Assembly: GCA_001038565.1 (NCBI GenBank) | Contig: LFJO01000005.1 | Span: 706,427 to 770,426, forward strand | DNA: 64,000 bases | Direction of reading: 5' to 3' | Source of the DNA: Alkalihalobacillus pseudalcaliphilus | GTDB taxonomy: Bacteria; Bacillota; Bacilli; Bacillales; Bacillaceae_D | Part shown: positions 9,293 to 18,065 of the stretch, piece after piece | How positions within the stretch are numbered: the stretch's first letter is position 1 | Layout of the letters: each line of letters starts with the position of its first letter | The notes under the pieces: model-generated | What the model was told of the DNA's origin: nothing | Database searches by the model: none | Seen by the model: only the letters and a program-made list of their open reading frames with translations | Program-made: the position numbers and the translations under genes

Positions 9293-9457
9293 ATGAGTAA
9301 AAAATTCTTGTATATGTTGGCAGCCGGTGCAATTTCAGTGAGTATGTTAGCAGCATGTGGTGGAGATGGAGAAATGGAAGACCCAGCATTAAATGAAAAC
9401 CCTGAGCTAGAGATGGATGGCGAAGAAGGCGGCGACATGGGCGGTGACTTCGAGTAA
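9293..9457 (+). CDS. Tiny acidic lipoprotein
   Basis: A 54-residue ORF with a lipoprotein signal (MSKKFLYMLAAGAISVSMLA) and lipobox cysteine at residue 22. The predicted mature chain is only 33 residues, with 13 Asp/Glu and no Lys/Arg, plus glycine pairs. I placed the start at 9293 behind GGAGGCG; the frame opens earlier at 9266 but without need. A strong terminator follows at once, so it is monocistronic. No family is recognised. A highly acidic outer surface is a common alkaliphile trait, but the role here is unknown. Confidence 0.75.
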   Translation: MSKKFLYMLAAGAISVSMLAACGGDGEMEDPALNENPELEMDGEEGGDMGGDFE

Positions 9458-9473
9458 AATATAGATTCTTAAT

Positions 9474-9512
9474 GGAAAAAGATGGGGAGTGTTTCCCATC
9501 TTTTTTTTTTTG
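9474..9512 (+). terminator. Terminator of the small lipoprotein gene
   Basis: AAAAAGATGGGGA pairs with TCCCATCTTTTT and is followed by a long T run. The rest of the gap to 9815 shows no gene. Confidence 0.9.
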
Positions 9513-9815
9513 AGTATACTAGTTGAACAAGTCCTCTTTGATTACGTTCCCAGGCAGAGAAAGCCCTCAACATTTATCATAAGCAATGATGAATTATATA
9601 CCTTTTCCCAATGAAGAATATTTACTGTTAAGTTTGTATAATGAAGTGACCAGTGAGTATGAATTCTCATTCATACCAAAGAAATAAAAGTCTAACTATT
9701 CCGATAATGGAGAAATATCATCTTTTTTTGTGAAACTAGTTTTCAATAATTTGATGATGTGTTATTATGCATAAGTGGGTATAATTATTAAATATTGTCT
9801 TGGAGGATTTTAAAA

Positions 9816-10616
9816 ATGAATAAAATGAAATGGTCAAAAATTGGTTTAACAGCCGTATTATCAGTAGGACTTTTAGCAGCTTGTGGAACAGCTGATGACA
9901 ATAATCAAGGTTCAGGTGAAACAGAGGTGGATGAAAATGCAGAAACATTAGTAATGGGGACTTCTGCAGATTATCCACCATTTGAATCTGTAGATATTAC
10001 AACAGGAGAGTATGTTGGTTTAGATATTGATATTGCCAAACATATTACTAGTGAATTAGGGTATAATTTGAAAATCGAGAACATGGATTTTTCTACCTTA
10101 CAGCCTTCTTTACAAAGTGATCGTATAGATTTTGCTATCTCAGCAATGAATGCGACCCCTGATAGAAAAGAAAATCTAGATTTCTCTACAGAGTATTATG
10201 ATGCGATTAATGAGATGGTGTTCTTAGAGGAAGACGGTTATACAACATTAGAAGAGTTAGAAGGTTTAACCATTGGTGTTCAGTTAGGATCTATTCAACA
10301 AGATGCCGCAGAGGAGCTTGGTGAGGAGTACGGGTTTGAAGTCAAACCTTTTGATCGTATCCCAGAAACGGTTCAAGAGTTACAAACGGGTCGTATCGCT
10401 GGTATTTTAATGGAGAACTCGGTTGCAGCTGATTACACAGAGCGTCAAGATACACTTGCTTCATTTGCGATTGACACTGAGGATCAAGGTGGCTATGCGA
10501 TTGCCTTTAATAAAGGTAGTGATTTAGTGGAAGAATTTAATGAAGTTTTAGACGAGATGATTGAAAGTGGTTTATTGGAAGAGCTCATTAATGAATGGGT
10601 ACGTGATGTAGAATAA
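9816..10616 (+). CDS. artP: Amino-acid ABC transporter substrate-binding lipoprotein (ArtP-like)
   Basis: Extracellular binding protein of a polar amino-acid importer. The lipobox is LLAAC with the cysteine near residue 25. The mature part opens with the solute-binding family 3 block MGTSADYPPFE and continues with LDIDIAKHI and FAISAMNATPDRKENLDFS. I start at ATG 9816 because GGAGG lies upstream; the longer frame from 9795 lacks a ribosome site. It heads a three-gene operon with permease and ATPase. The arginine-type assignment rests on likeness and on its position before yqjA, as I recall for B. subtilis artPQR; cystine or lysine uptake is possible. Confidence 0.88.
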   Translation: MNKMKWSKIGLTAVLSVGLLAACGTADDNNQGSGETEVDENAETLVMGTSADYPPFESVDITTGEYVGLDIDIAKHITSELGYNLKIENMDFSTLQPSLQSDRIDFAISAMNATPDRKENLDFSTEYYDAINEMVFLEEDGYTTLEELEGLTIGVQLGSIQQDAAEELGEEYGFEVKPFDRIPETVQELQTGRIAGILMENSVAADYTERQDTLASFAIDTEDQGGYAIAFNKGSDLVEEFNEVLDEMIESGLLEELINEWVRDVE

Positions 10617-10658
10617 TCCATCACTCCTTTTCTCGTAAACGTAAGAAAGGATGTTTCG

Positions 10659-11318
10659 ATGGATTTTTTGAAGTTTGATCAAATTGTTCCTTATATCCCC
10701 TATATTACGCAAGGGGTTTGGGTAACATTATCATTTGTATCAGTAGCTTTAATTATTGGATTAATACTCGGTATTATCATATCTATTTTAAAAATTAGTA
10801 GGTATACGATCTTACGATTAGGTGCTGATTTTTATACATCTTTATTTAGAGGAACGCCGTTAATTTTACAACTAGCTATTTTTTATTTTGGATTACCACA
10901 AATGGGTATAGATATTACCGCTTATCAAGCAGGAATTTTAGCTTTTGGTCTCAATTCAGCCGCCTATGTTTCGGAAATTATACGTGCTGGTATTCAAGCG
11001 GTAGATAAAGGACAAGTCGAAGCATCAAAAGCTCTTGGTGTTTCGAATCGTCATATGATGATAAATATCATTTTACCGCAAGCGTTTAAGAATATCTTGC
11101 CTGCTTTATTTAATGAATTCATCAACTTGACAAAGGAATCAGCGATTGTCTCGACCATTGCCGTTACGGATATTATGAGACGGGCTCAAATTGTTAATGC
11201 CCAAGTTGGTTTGTATTTAGAGACATTATTATTTGTTGGTCTTATTTATTATACATTAGTAATGGGATTAACCTTGATAGGTCGACTCCTTGAAAGGAGG
11301 CTAAAACGCGGTGATTAA
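10659..11318 (+). CDS. artQ: Amino-acid ABC transporter permease (ArtQ-like)
   Basis: A 219-residue inner-membrane permease of the His/Glu/Gln/Arg family with about five membrane segments. [10 protein letters not shown] and the EAA-type loop [22 protein letters not shown] are visible and would contact the ATPase. It lies 42 bp after the binding-protein gene and overlaps the ATPase gene by 8 bp. Confidence 0.9.
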   Translation: MDFLKFDQIVPYIPYITQGVWVTLSFVSVALIIGLILGIIISILKISRYTILRLGADFYTSLFRGTPLILQLAIFYFGLPQMGIDITAYQAGILAFGLNSAAYVSEIIRAGIQAVDKGQVEASKALGVSNRHMMINIILPQAFKNILPALFNEFINLTKESAIVSTIAVTDIMRRAQIVNAQVGLYLETLLFVGLIYYTLVMGLTLIGRLLERRLKRGD

Positions 11319-12033
11319 TGTAAAAGCTTTAACAAAAAACTTTGGAAAAAATGAGGTACTTAAAGGGATCTCTACAGAAATTGCTAAAGGTGATGTCGTC
11401 GCTATTATTGGTCCATCCGGTTCGGGTAAGTCAACGTTTTTACGTTGTCTGAACCAGCTAGAAGAAGCGACTAGTGGCCAAATTTTTATTGGTGATATTG
11501 AGATTACCAAATCTAAAGTGGATATTAATAAAGTCAGACAAAAAATCGGTATGGTTTTCCAGCACTTTCATCTATTTCCACATATGACAGTACTTGAGAA
11601 TATAACGTATGCTCCTTTGAAAGTGAAAGGTCAAACTAAACAAGTGGCTCTAAGTAAAGCAGAAGAGCTTTTGGAGAAGGTTGGATTACTCGAGAAAAAG
11701 GATACGTATCCTAATCGTTTATCTGGTGGTCAAAAACAACGTGTTGCGATTGCCAGAGCTTTAGCGATGGAGCCTGAGATGATGTTATTCGATGAGCCGA
11801 CTTCAGCACTTGATCCAGAGATGGTCAAGGAAGTGTTAGCTGTTATGAAGGATTTAGCAGATAGCGGAATGACGATGGCTATTGTGACGCATGAAATGGG
11901 CTTTGCTAGAGAAGTGGCTGATCGTATTTTATTTCTAGACCAAGGGTTACTAGTGGAGGAAGCGACACCCGAACAATTTTTTTCTAATCCACAATCTGCA
12001 AGGGCCCAGGAATTTCTAGAAAAAGTTCTTTAA
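11311..12033 (+). CDS. artR: Amino-acid ABC transporter ATP-binding protein (ArtR-like)
   Basis: Cytosolic ATPase of the importer, 240 residues. Walker [11 protein letters not shown]-loop region [13 protein letters not shown], signature LSGGQKQR, Walker [15 protein letters not shown] and the H-loop histidine in IVTHEMGF are all present. The start is GTG at 11311 behind GAAAGGAGG, inside the end of the permease gene, which implies coupled translation. A terminator follows. Confidence 0.93.
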   Translation: MINVKALTKNFGKNEVLKGISTEIAKGDVVAIIGPSGSGKSTFLRCLNQLEEATSGQIFIGDIEITKSKVDINKVRQKIGMVFQHFHLFPHMTVLENITYAPLKVKGQTKQVALSKAEELLEKVGLLEKKDTYPNRLSGGQKQRVAIARALAMEPEMMLFDEPTSALDPEMVKEVLAVMKDLADSGMTMAIVTHEMGFAREVADRILFLDQGLLVEEATPEQFFSNPQSARAQEFLEKVL

Positions 12034-12038
12034 TATAG

Positions 12039-12069
12039 GCGAAAAGTCAATGAGACTTTTCGCTTTTTT
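12039..12069 (+). terminator. Terminator of the artPQR-like operon
   Basis: GCGAAAAGTC (12039-12048) pairs perfectly with GACTTTTCGC (12053-12062), followed by TTTTTT. Confidence 0.92.
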
Positions 12070-12139
12070 ATACTTTGATTTCTAGTATATTCTTATATAT
12101 ACACGTATAATATAGAATAACTTTGAAAAGCTAGGGTGA

Positions 12140-13150
12140 ATGAATGTGAGTGAAGCATGGAGAAGGTTACCGAAATATCGAATTGGTTATCGGACGTTAA
12201 AAACAGCGTTAGGGGCAGGTATATCCATTGGGCTTGCTCGTTTTTTTGACTTAGATTTTTATTCATCTGCTGCTATTATTACGATTTTATGTATTTCTGT
12301 GACAAGAAGACATTCATTAATCGTTTCTTGGGCAAGAATATTAGCCTGTGTCCTCGCTTTGTTACTAAGTGCGTCGCTTTTTGAATTGATTGGCTATCAT
12401 CCTGTGAGTTTGAGCTTATTTCTTCTATTGTTTATACCTCTTGTCGTCGTTTTGAAAATTCAAGAGGGTTTAGTAACGAGCTGTGTTATTTTATTACATA
12501 TTTATGTGCTACAGGAGTTTTCTTGGACAATTTTCTTGAACGAATTATATCTAATAATTATAGGTGTTGGGGTCGCCTTGTGTATGAACCTTTATATGCC
12601 TAGTGATGAGAAAGAGCTTAGGAAATATAGGCGTGAGATTGAAAAGAATATCTCTAACATATTAAATGAATTGGCAACTTATTTACGGGAAGGTAATGAG
12701 GACTGGGATGGGAAAGAGATTAACGAGTCTGTTCAGGTGTTAAAAGATGGTCGGCGTTTGGCAAGTAGAAGTATTAATAATCAATTAATAAGATTTGAAA
12801 ACCATTATTATCATTATTTCCTTATGCGTGAAAAACAATTTGAAGTGATTGAGCGGATGATGCCATTTGTATCCGTTTTACATGCAAATTCTCCTGAGTC
12901 TCAAAAAGTGGCACGATTTATTGAAGAGCTAGCTAAAGCAGTAAGCCCTAATAACTATGTAGCCTATTTTTTAGGGGAGTTAGCAGAAATACGAAATGAT
13001 TTTCGGAAATTGGAATTACCTAAAAGTCAACAGGAGTTTGAGGAACGCTCTAATCTTTCTTATATCCTTTATGAGTTAGAGCAATATTTATTAATAAAAG
13101 ATCGATTATGGAATGAAGTGGATAAAACTGACCTCAAAGCAGCAGAATAA
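12140..13150 (+). CDS. yqjA: Aromatic acid exporter family protein (YqjA-like)
   Basis: A 336-residue protein with about four to five closely packed N-terminal membrane segments (residues 20-150) and a helical cytosolic C-terminal half. This is the layout of the ArAE_1 family with its C-terminal domain (YqjA in B. subtilis). Substrates of Bacillus members are not known. Two starts are possible: ATG 12140 or GTG 12146; the GTG sits better relative to AGGGTG at 12133-12138, so the true protein may be two residues shorter. Position after an art-type transporter supports the symbol. Confidence 0.85.
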   Translation: MNVSEAWRRLPKYRIGYRTLKTALGAGISIGLARFFDLDFYSSAAIITILCISVTRRHSLIVSWARILACVLALLLSASLFELIGYHPVSLSLFLLLFIPLVVVLKIQEGLVTSCVILLHIYVLQEFSWTIFLNELYLIIIGVGVALCMNLYMPSDEKELRKYRREIEKNISNILNELATYLREGNEDWDGKEINESVQVLKDGRRLASRSINNQLIRFENHYYHYFLMREKQFEVIERMMPFVSVLHANSPESQKVARFIEELAKAVSPNNYVAYFLGELAEIRNDFRKLELPKSQQEFEERSNLSYILYELEQYLLIKDRLWNEVDKTDLKAAE

Positions 13151-13182
13151 AGAAACAGATAAGTCGAAAGTAGGTATTAATT

Positions 13183-13695
13183 TTGATTAGAGGTTTGATT
13201 TTATTTTGTACGATGCTCGCATATTTATCACCGATTTGGCCGCTAGGAGTCAATCCGACTGTAGGTGATCCCTATCTGATTATTGATACGGCGAAAAATG
13301 AACTGGCGTTTATTAATGAAGGGAAGATTCAAAGCATTCATGATGTTGCTAGTGGACATATCGTTAATGCAACTCCGCTAGGTGAATTCACGATTGTCGT
13401 AAAAGCGGAGAATCCTTATTATCGAAAGTTAGATATTGAAGGAGGTAGTCCGAATAATCCATTAGGCACACGTTGGATTGGCTTTGACGCGAAAGGAACC
13501 GATGGACGCATTTATGGTATTCACGGAACGAATCATCCAGAAAAGATTGGGCAATATGTGACGGCTGGTTGTGTCCGTTTACCAAATGAAGAAATAGAAG
13601 CATTATTTGAGGAAATTCCAATTGGAACAAAAGTTCTTATTACCAATCAAAACTTGGACTTTACCGAACTTGCCAAACAGGCAGGTGCTATGTAA
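13183..13695 (+). CDS. L,D-transpeptidase (YkuD domain)
   Basis: Cell-wall enzyme that makes 3-3 cross-links or anchors proteins to peptidoglycan. A hydrophobic N-terminal segment (residues 2-20) serves as signal or anchor. The YkuD domain follows, with the histidine in GIHGTN and the catalytic cysteine in TAGCVRLPN. The start is TTG (13183) with a weak AGGT site. At 170 residues it has no LysM domain. It follows yqjA by 32 bp, so the two are probably cotranscribed to the hairpin at 13843. Confidence 0.9.
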   Translation: MIRGLILFCTMLAYLSPIWPLGVNPTVGDPYLIIDTAKNELAFINEGKIQSIHDVASGHIVNATPLGEFTIVVKAENPYYRKLDIEGGSPNNPLGTRWIGFDAKGTDGRIYGIHGTNHPEKIGQYVTAGCVRLPNEEIEALFEEIPIGTKVLITNQNLDFTELAKQAGAM

Positions 13696-13734
13696 GATTT
13701 TAGCAGCGGTCAATTGAGCCCTGCACTCGAGTAT

Positions 13735-13842
13735 GGGAGTAACTTTTATGACGAAGCCCGACTCACTTTGCCGCCACCAGGCAGGACGCGCAGCATGATT
13801 TTCGGTAGCGACGATTAACGCTCTATGTTCGCACTTTCATAC
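13735..13842. repeat. Dispersed intergenic repeat, copy 1
   Basis: Non-coding stretch with the modules GTAACTTTTAT, AAGCCCGACTCACTTTGCCG, GCATGATTTTCGGTAGCGACG and ACTTTCATACAAA. The same modules recur at 27960-28125 (opposite strand), 51140-51220, 54436-54530 and 58605-58895. It lies between a gene end and a terminator. Confidence 0.65.
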
Positions 13843-13876
13843 AAAAGGACAAGGTGCTCATTCACCTTGTCCTTTT
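13843..13876. terminator. Bidirectional terminator
   Basis: AAAAGGACAAGGTG pairs perfectly with CACCTTGTCCTTTT (13863-13876) across a six-base loop. It serves the transpeptidase gene and, from the other side, the Prli42 gene. Confidence 0.92.
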
Positions 13877-13922
13877 AATCATAAGTTGATTCAATTAATT
13901 CTCATCGAATGTTAAGGTTATG

Positions 13923-14012
13923 TTAGAAAAAACTAACTCCCATTAATACGGTCCCAAGTACCATCGTAATAATCATGATATAAATTATAGTTTTTTGGAA
14001 TTTACGTGGCAT
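13923..14012 (-). CDS. prli42: Stressosome-associated membrane mini-protein Prli42
   Basis: A 29-residue protein opening MPRKFQKTIIYIMIITMV: basic N-terminus then a single membrane helix. This is the pattern of Prli42, reported in Listeria to anchor the stressosome (RsbR) at the membrane and conserved in Bacillus. The start at 14010-14012 has an excellent TAGGAGGG site. A longer reading frame to 14297 is an artefact. A nearby sigma-region-3-like mini gene (15724-15933) is intriguing but unlinked by orientation. Confidence 0.85.
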   Translation of the reverse strand: MPRKFQKTIIYIMIITMVLGTVLMGVSFF

Positions 14013-14364
14013 GCTAACCCTCCTAAGTTTCACTACATCTATTTTACTTGGAAATGAAGCTGTGTACAAGTGCTTTTCTAAAAATACCATAGTATTAAGA
14101 AAATAATCATTTAATGAAGCTTTTATTAGGTGGAAGTACCAACATACCAGAGTAAAAAGAAGTGGTATCCTGTAGGGAAAGCGAAGAAGCACGAGCAAAA
14201 GCTGAATCACGGTATGAAGTGCCAAATGAAGTACCAACATACTAGGTATGAGCTTTAGAAAGAGAACCTGTACGAACTTTTTAAATAAAGCACTCAAAAA
14301 GATGATCTCATGTTAACTTCGTGGTAAGATCATGAAGTATTTTAATTGATGGAGGAATAGACGC
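14013..14364. other. Intergenic region with a 15-bp direct repeat
   Basis: The 15-mer GAAGTACCAACATAC occurs at 14133-14147 and 14228-14242. Plus-strand frames between them read as short protein-like pieces (for example one ending RYEVPNEVPTY) but are broken by stops and shifts, so a decayed small gene is possible. No intact gene is supported. Confidence 0.4.
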
Positions 14365-15486
14365 ATGATTAACACAGAACGACTATTAAATCAGTTTTTA
14401 GAATTAGTTCAAATTGATTCAGAAACAAAATTTGAAGGTGAAATTGCTACATATTTGAAGAAAACATTTACAAGTTTGGGGTTACAAGTAAAAGAAGATG
14501 ACGCTGCAAGTAAAACAGGACATGGTGCAGGTAATTTAATTTGTACGCTACCTGCTAATCAGGAAGGTATTGATCCGATTTATTTCACATCTCATATGGA
14601 TACAGTTGTACCAGGTAAAGGGGTCAAACCATCTATAGAAGGAGACTATGTCGTAACAGATGGTACGACGATTTTAGGAGCTGACGATAAAGCTGGCTTA
14701 GCGGTTATGATTGAAGCTATTCATTTTCTAAAGGAACAGGGTTTAAATCATGGTGACATACAATTTATTATTACTGTAGGGGAAGAATCCGGTTTAGTAG
14801 GAGCTAAGCAACTACAGCGTGAAGATTTAATCGCAAAGTATGGGTTTGCACTAGATAGCGATGGACCTGTAGGAGATATTATTGTTGCTGCTCCCTTTCA
14901 AGCTAAAGTTAAAGCTATTGTCCATGGAAAAACGGCTCATGCAGGAGTTGCTCCGGAAAAAGGAATATCGGCTATCACTGTAGCGGCCAAGGCTATCTCC
15001 TCCATGCCACTTGGAAGAATAGACAATGAGACAACAGCTAATATTGGTCGGTTTGAAGGTGGCACTCAAACGAATATAGTATGTGATCACGTAGAAATTT
15101 TAGCTGAAGCACGTTCGCTTGTTAATGAGAAGTTAGAAAAGCAAGTTTCGAAAATGAAGGCTGCATTTGAAGAGACAGCAGCTTCAATGGGGACAAAGGC
15201 TACGGTTGATATTACGATTATGTATCCGGGTTATAAGCGCTCAGAAGGTGATGAAGTTGTAGAAGTAGCCAAACGTGCGATTGAATCAATTGGAAGAGAA
15301 CCGAAGCTTCTACAAAGTGGCGGTGGTAGTGATGCTAATATTATTGCCGGGATGGGCATACCAACGGTGAATTTAGCAGTTGGTTATGAAGAAATCCATA
15401 CGAAAAATGAAAAGATGTCAATTACGGAATTAAATAAACTAGCAGAGCTTGTCGTGACGATCATTAGACAGACAACCCAATCATAA
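14365..15486 (+). CDS. yqjE: PepT-like M20 family metallopeptidase (YqjE-like)
   Basis: A 373-residue cytosolic zinc peptidase of the PepT-like subgroup. The metal-binding features run in order: TSHMDTV (His, Asp), GADDKAG (bridging Asp), GEESG (catalytic Glu and ligand Glu), ALDSDG, and a C-terminal histidine in EEIHTKNE. It probably trims small peptides, but the YqjE substrate is not known. The start ATG follows GGAGGAA. Location next to prli42 and upstream of dinB resembles the B. subtilis yqj region. Confidence 0.9.
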   Translation: MINTERLLNQFLELVQIDSETKFEGEIATYLKKTFTSLGLQVKEDDAASKTGHGAGNLICTLPANQEGIDPIYFTSHMDTVVPGKGVKPSIEGDYVVTDGTTILGADDKAGLAVMIEAIHFLKEQGLNHGDIQFIITVGEESGLVGAKQLQREDLIAKYGFALDSDGPVGDIIVAAPFQAKVKAIVHGKTAHAGVAPEKGISAITVAAKAISSMPLGRIDNETTANIGRFEGGTQTNIVCDHVEILAEARSLVNEKLEKQVSKMKAAFEETAASMGTKATVDITIMYPGYKRSEGDEVVEVAKRAIESIGREPKLLQSGGGSDANIIAGMGIPTVNLAVGYEEIHTKNEKMSITELNKLAELVVTIIRQTTQS

Positions 15487-15492
15487 TGACCC

Positions 15493-15536
15493 AAAAAAGA
15501 GTGCGATTAAGTTGATTATCGCATTCTTTTTTATAA
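15493..15536 (+). terminator. Terminator of the PepT-like gene
   Basis: AAAAAAGAGTGCGATAA pairs with TTATCGCATTCTTTTTT with one G-U pair, ending in a T run. Confidence 0.88.
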
Positions 15537-15578
15537 TCCCTTTTATAAGACAGACAGCCTCACTTGATTGTAAAACAT

Positions 15579-15629
15579 ATAGTAAAAGTCGGGGACATTC
15601 CACACAAAAAATGTCTCCGACTTTACTAT
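15579..15629. repeat. Long near-perfect inverted repeat
   Basis: ATAGTAAAAGTCGGGGACAT (15579-15598) is the reverse complement of 15611-15629 except for one extra A and one G-U. The 12-base loop reads TCCACACAAAAA. It has no T run of its own and lies between two terminators. It could be a mini-mobile element remnant or an RNA hairpin. Confidence 0.6.
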
Positions 15630-15633
15630 TTTT

Positions 15634-15659
15634 GAAGGTCGCACTTGACCTTCTTTTTT
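15634..15659. terminator. Short hairpin terminator
   Basis: GAAGGTC (15634-15640) and GACCTTC (15647-15653) form a perfect 7-bp stem with T runs on both outer sides. Confidence 0.7.
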
Positions 15660-15723
15660 ATATGATCCTATAAAGTAGGAATCTATGTTGAATTTTGGGA
15701 CATACTAACCTTTGAACGAATGA

Positions 15724-15933
15724 CTAATGGAAAGTCCTTGATTCAGGGCTTGTTCGACCAAACTCTAAACACTCTAAAATAGTTTCTTCATCTTCACCTA
15801 ACATCTCAGCTAGTTGAATAATAGATGGTGATTGATAATTTACGAGACGGTAATTTTGAATAGTGCTATGGACATGTTCGAGAAGGTCAGAGTATACTTT
15901 TGGTTGACTTGAGTGTGTTACATACATCGACAT
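15724..15933 (-). CDS. Free-standing sigma-factor region-3-like mini protein
   Basis: A 69-residue ORF. Residues about 33-59, SPSIIQLAEMLGEDEETILE, read like region 3 of SigB-type sigma factors, where the pattern PSv-eIAe-LG-sEEeVlEameaG occurs. The N-terminal 30 residues form a predicted helix (VYSDLLEHVHSTIQNYRLV). Regions 2 and 4 are absent, so it cannot act as a complete sigma factor. The start is 15931-15933 behind GGGGGTG; a longer frame to 16038 lacks a ribosome site. It stands alone. Binding to RNA polymerase or an anti-sigma factor would be speculation. Confidence 0.65.
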   Translation of the reverse strand: MSMYVTHSSQPKVYSDLLEHVHSTIQNYRLVNYQSPSIIQLAEMLGEDEETILECLEFGRTSPESRTFH

Positions 15934-16283
15934 CAAAACACCCCCAACTGTAATATGAACCTGTCTTTTATTAACCTTAACGTACATATAAAAATAAAGC
16001 AATTCTTTATCAGTATTTTTGAATTTTTCAATAATCATTATGTAAGTGTTTCAACATTAATAATGTAAATCCCTTCATTTACCATATAAATTAAAATGTT
16101 AGAAAATTCACTGATATTTTATGAGTTATTATTAAAATAAGGGTTCAATTGTAAAGGTTTTGTAAAGGTGAGCATTACATTATTAAAAATGTGTAAATGA
16201 TGACTAATCTGTGTTTACAGTTATCATAAAAAAAGTTATGCTAATATGCGGAAAAAGAAAAATAACCTCTAGGAGTGGAATGA
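15934..16283. promoter_or_regulatory. Divergent intergenic region with 11-bp phased repeats
   Basis: AT-rich divergent promoter region. Direct repeats TTGTAAAGGT begin at 16149 and 16160, exactly 11 bp apart, upstream of the Na/phosphate symporter. Eleven-base phasing is typical of PhoP binding, but the hexamers only loosely resemble the PhoP box. No gene is seen. Confidence 0.4.
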
Positions 16284-17912
16284 ATGGTTGAAATTAATAT
16301 CCAAGAGACGATCTTTTATTTTCTTGGCGGCTTAGGGATTTTCCTATTTGGTATTAAATTTATGGGTGATGGCCTTAAAAACTCAGCAGGTAATCGCCTA
16401 AGAGAGATTTTAGATAAAATGACATCTAACCCTGTAAAAGGTGTTCTTGCAGGTATTCTAGTAACAATTTTAATACAATCGAGTTCTGGAACAACGGCTT
16501 TAACCGTTGGATTAGTTAGTGCGGGTTTTATGACACTTAGACAAGCAATTGGTGTCATTATGGGTGCCAATATCGGTACAACTGTCACAGCTTTTATTAT
16601 TGGGATAGATATTGGTGAATATGCACTACCTATCTTATTTGTCGGTACAGCATTAATTTTCTTCTTTAAAAAACCGGTCATTAACTACGTTGGACAAGTA
16701 TTCTTTGGCTTTGGTGCTTTATTTTATGGCTTAGAGCTGATGGGCGGTGCTGTGAAGCCATTAGCTGATTTAGAGGCTTTCTCTACATTGACGTTAACCA
16801 TGAGTGATAATCCATTGCTCGGGGTTCTAGTCGGAACGGTTATGACGATTATTATACAAAGTTCAACCGCAACCATTGGTATTTTACAAGGATTCATGGC
16901 TGAAGGTGCAATGACTTTAGATGCAGCTTTACCAGTTCTTTTAGGTGATAACTTAGGTACAACGATTACTGCTTTATTAGCAGCGATTGGAACCACGATT
17001 GCAGCAAGACGTGCAGCATTAACACATGTTGTCTTTAACTTAATAGGTGCAGTCTTTTTCTTAGTACTATTGGTACCATTTACAGCTTTAATTGAGTATC
17101 TACAGCAATTATTAAACTTAAATGGGCCAATGACCATTGCATTTGCTCACGGTTCGTATAATGTGATGAACACACTTATTCAATTACCATTCGTAGCTGT
17201 CTTAGCTTGGATTGTAACGAAGTTGATTCCTGGTGAAGATAAAATCATTGATTACAAACCAAACCTAAGTCCACTGTTATTAGAGCAATCTCCATCTGTA
17301 GCTCTTGGACAAGCTCGTGAGGAAGTAATTAGAATGGGTAACCATGCCGTTGAAGGTATGGAAGAAGCAACTAAATATTTGGACTCAAAAGATAAAAAAC
17401 ATGGTGAATTAGTCTTAATGTATGAAGAAGCTATTAATACCTTCGACCACGCGATAACGGATTATTTAGCTGGTATGTCTGGTCATACTATGTCAACGGC
17501 TGATACAAGATTGCATACGGTATTAGTTAATGCCGTTCGTGACATTGAAAGAGTCGGTGACCATATTGAGAATGTGAAAGAATTGGTTGATTACCAGCTA
17601 TCTAATAAGTTTGAGTTGTCTAAGGAAGCAATGAATGAATTAAAAGAGATGATTAACCTTACGTTAACAACATATAAGGAGTCATTGGAGGCTTTACAAT
17701 CGTTAGATCATCAATTAGCAGAGGAAGTTCTTGTTAAAGAAGAACAGATTGATAAAATGGAGAGAACATTACGTAAAAAGCACATAAAGCGTCTAAATGA
17801 AGGTGTTTGTACAGGAAGTGCTGGTATTGTTTTCGTTGATATTATTAGTAACTTAGAACGTATTGGAGACCATTCCGTAAATATTGCAGAGGCAGTGTTA
17901 GAGGAACATTGA
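16284..17912 (+). CDS. Na+/phosphate cotransporter family protein with PhoU-like domain
   Basis: A 542-residue protein of the NptA/YjbB type. Two repeated Na/Pi modules contain the QSSS-type motifs ILIQSSSGTTALTVGL (about residue 65) and IIIQSSTATIGIL (about residue 195), each followed by GANIGTT or GDNLGTT. The C-terminal 190 residues are a soluble PhoU-like helical domain (ERVGDHIENV, ERIGDHSVNIAEAV). It should move phosphate with sodium, fitting a sodium-based alkaliphile. The ATG at 16284 follows AGGAGTG. Confidence 0.92.
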   Translation: MVEINIQETIFYFLGGLGIFLFGIKFMGDGLKNSAGNRLREILDKMTSNPVKGVLAGILVTILIQSSSGTTALTVGLVSAGFMTLRQAIGVIMGANIGTTVTAFIIGIDIGEYALPILFVGTALIFFFKKPVINYVGQVFFGFGALFYGLELMGGAVKPLADLEAFSTLTLTMSDNPLLGVLVGTVMTIIIQSSTATIGILQGFMAEGAMTLDAALPVLLGDNLGTTITALLAAIGTTIAARRAALTHVVFNLIGAVFFLVLLVPFTALIEYLQQLLNLNGPMTIAFAHGSYNVMNTLIQLPFVAVLAWIVTKLIPGEDKIIDYKPNLSPLLLEQSPSVALGQAREEVIRMGNHAVEGMEEATKYLDSKDKKHGELVLMYEEAINTFDHAITDYLAGMSGHTMSTADTRLHTVLVNAVRDIERVGDHIENVKELVDYQLSNKFELSKEAMNELKEMINLTLTTYKESLEALQSLDHQLAEEVLVKEEQIDKMERTLRKKHIKRLNEGVCTGSAGIVFVDIISNLERIGDHSVNIAEAVLEEH

Positions 17913-17918
17913 TACGAT

Positions 17919-17959
17919 AAAGCTGTATGGAAGAATTAACTTCCATACAGCTTTTTTTT
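17919..17959 (+). terminator. Terminator of the Na/Pi symporter gene
   Basis: AAAGCTGTATGGAA (17919-17932) pairs perfectly with TTCCATACAGCTTT (17941-17954), followed by T residues. Confidence 0.92.
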
Positions 17960-18065
17960 GCACAAGATTAAGATATGGTTCCATCTAGCCGTCATACAAA
18001 AGTTTGTTCTCAAGTTATGTTCATAAAAGATATCCCTTATATAGAGTAGATAGAACGGTTGAGGG

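Noticed and set aside
16316-17137. Long antisense frames inside the Na/Pi symporter gene
   Set aside because: They mirror a real gene with clear domains; low-complexity shadows.
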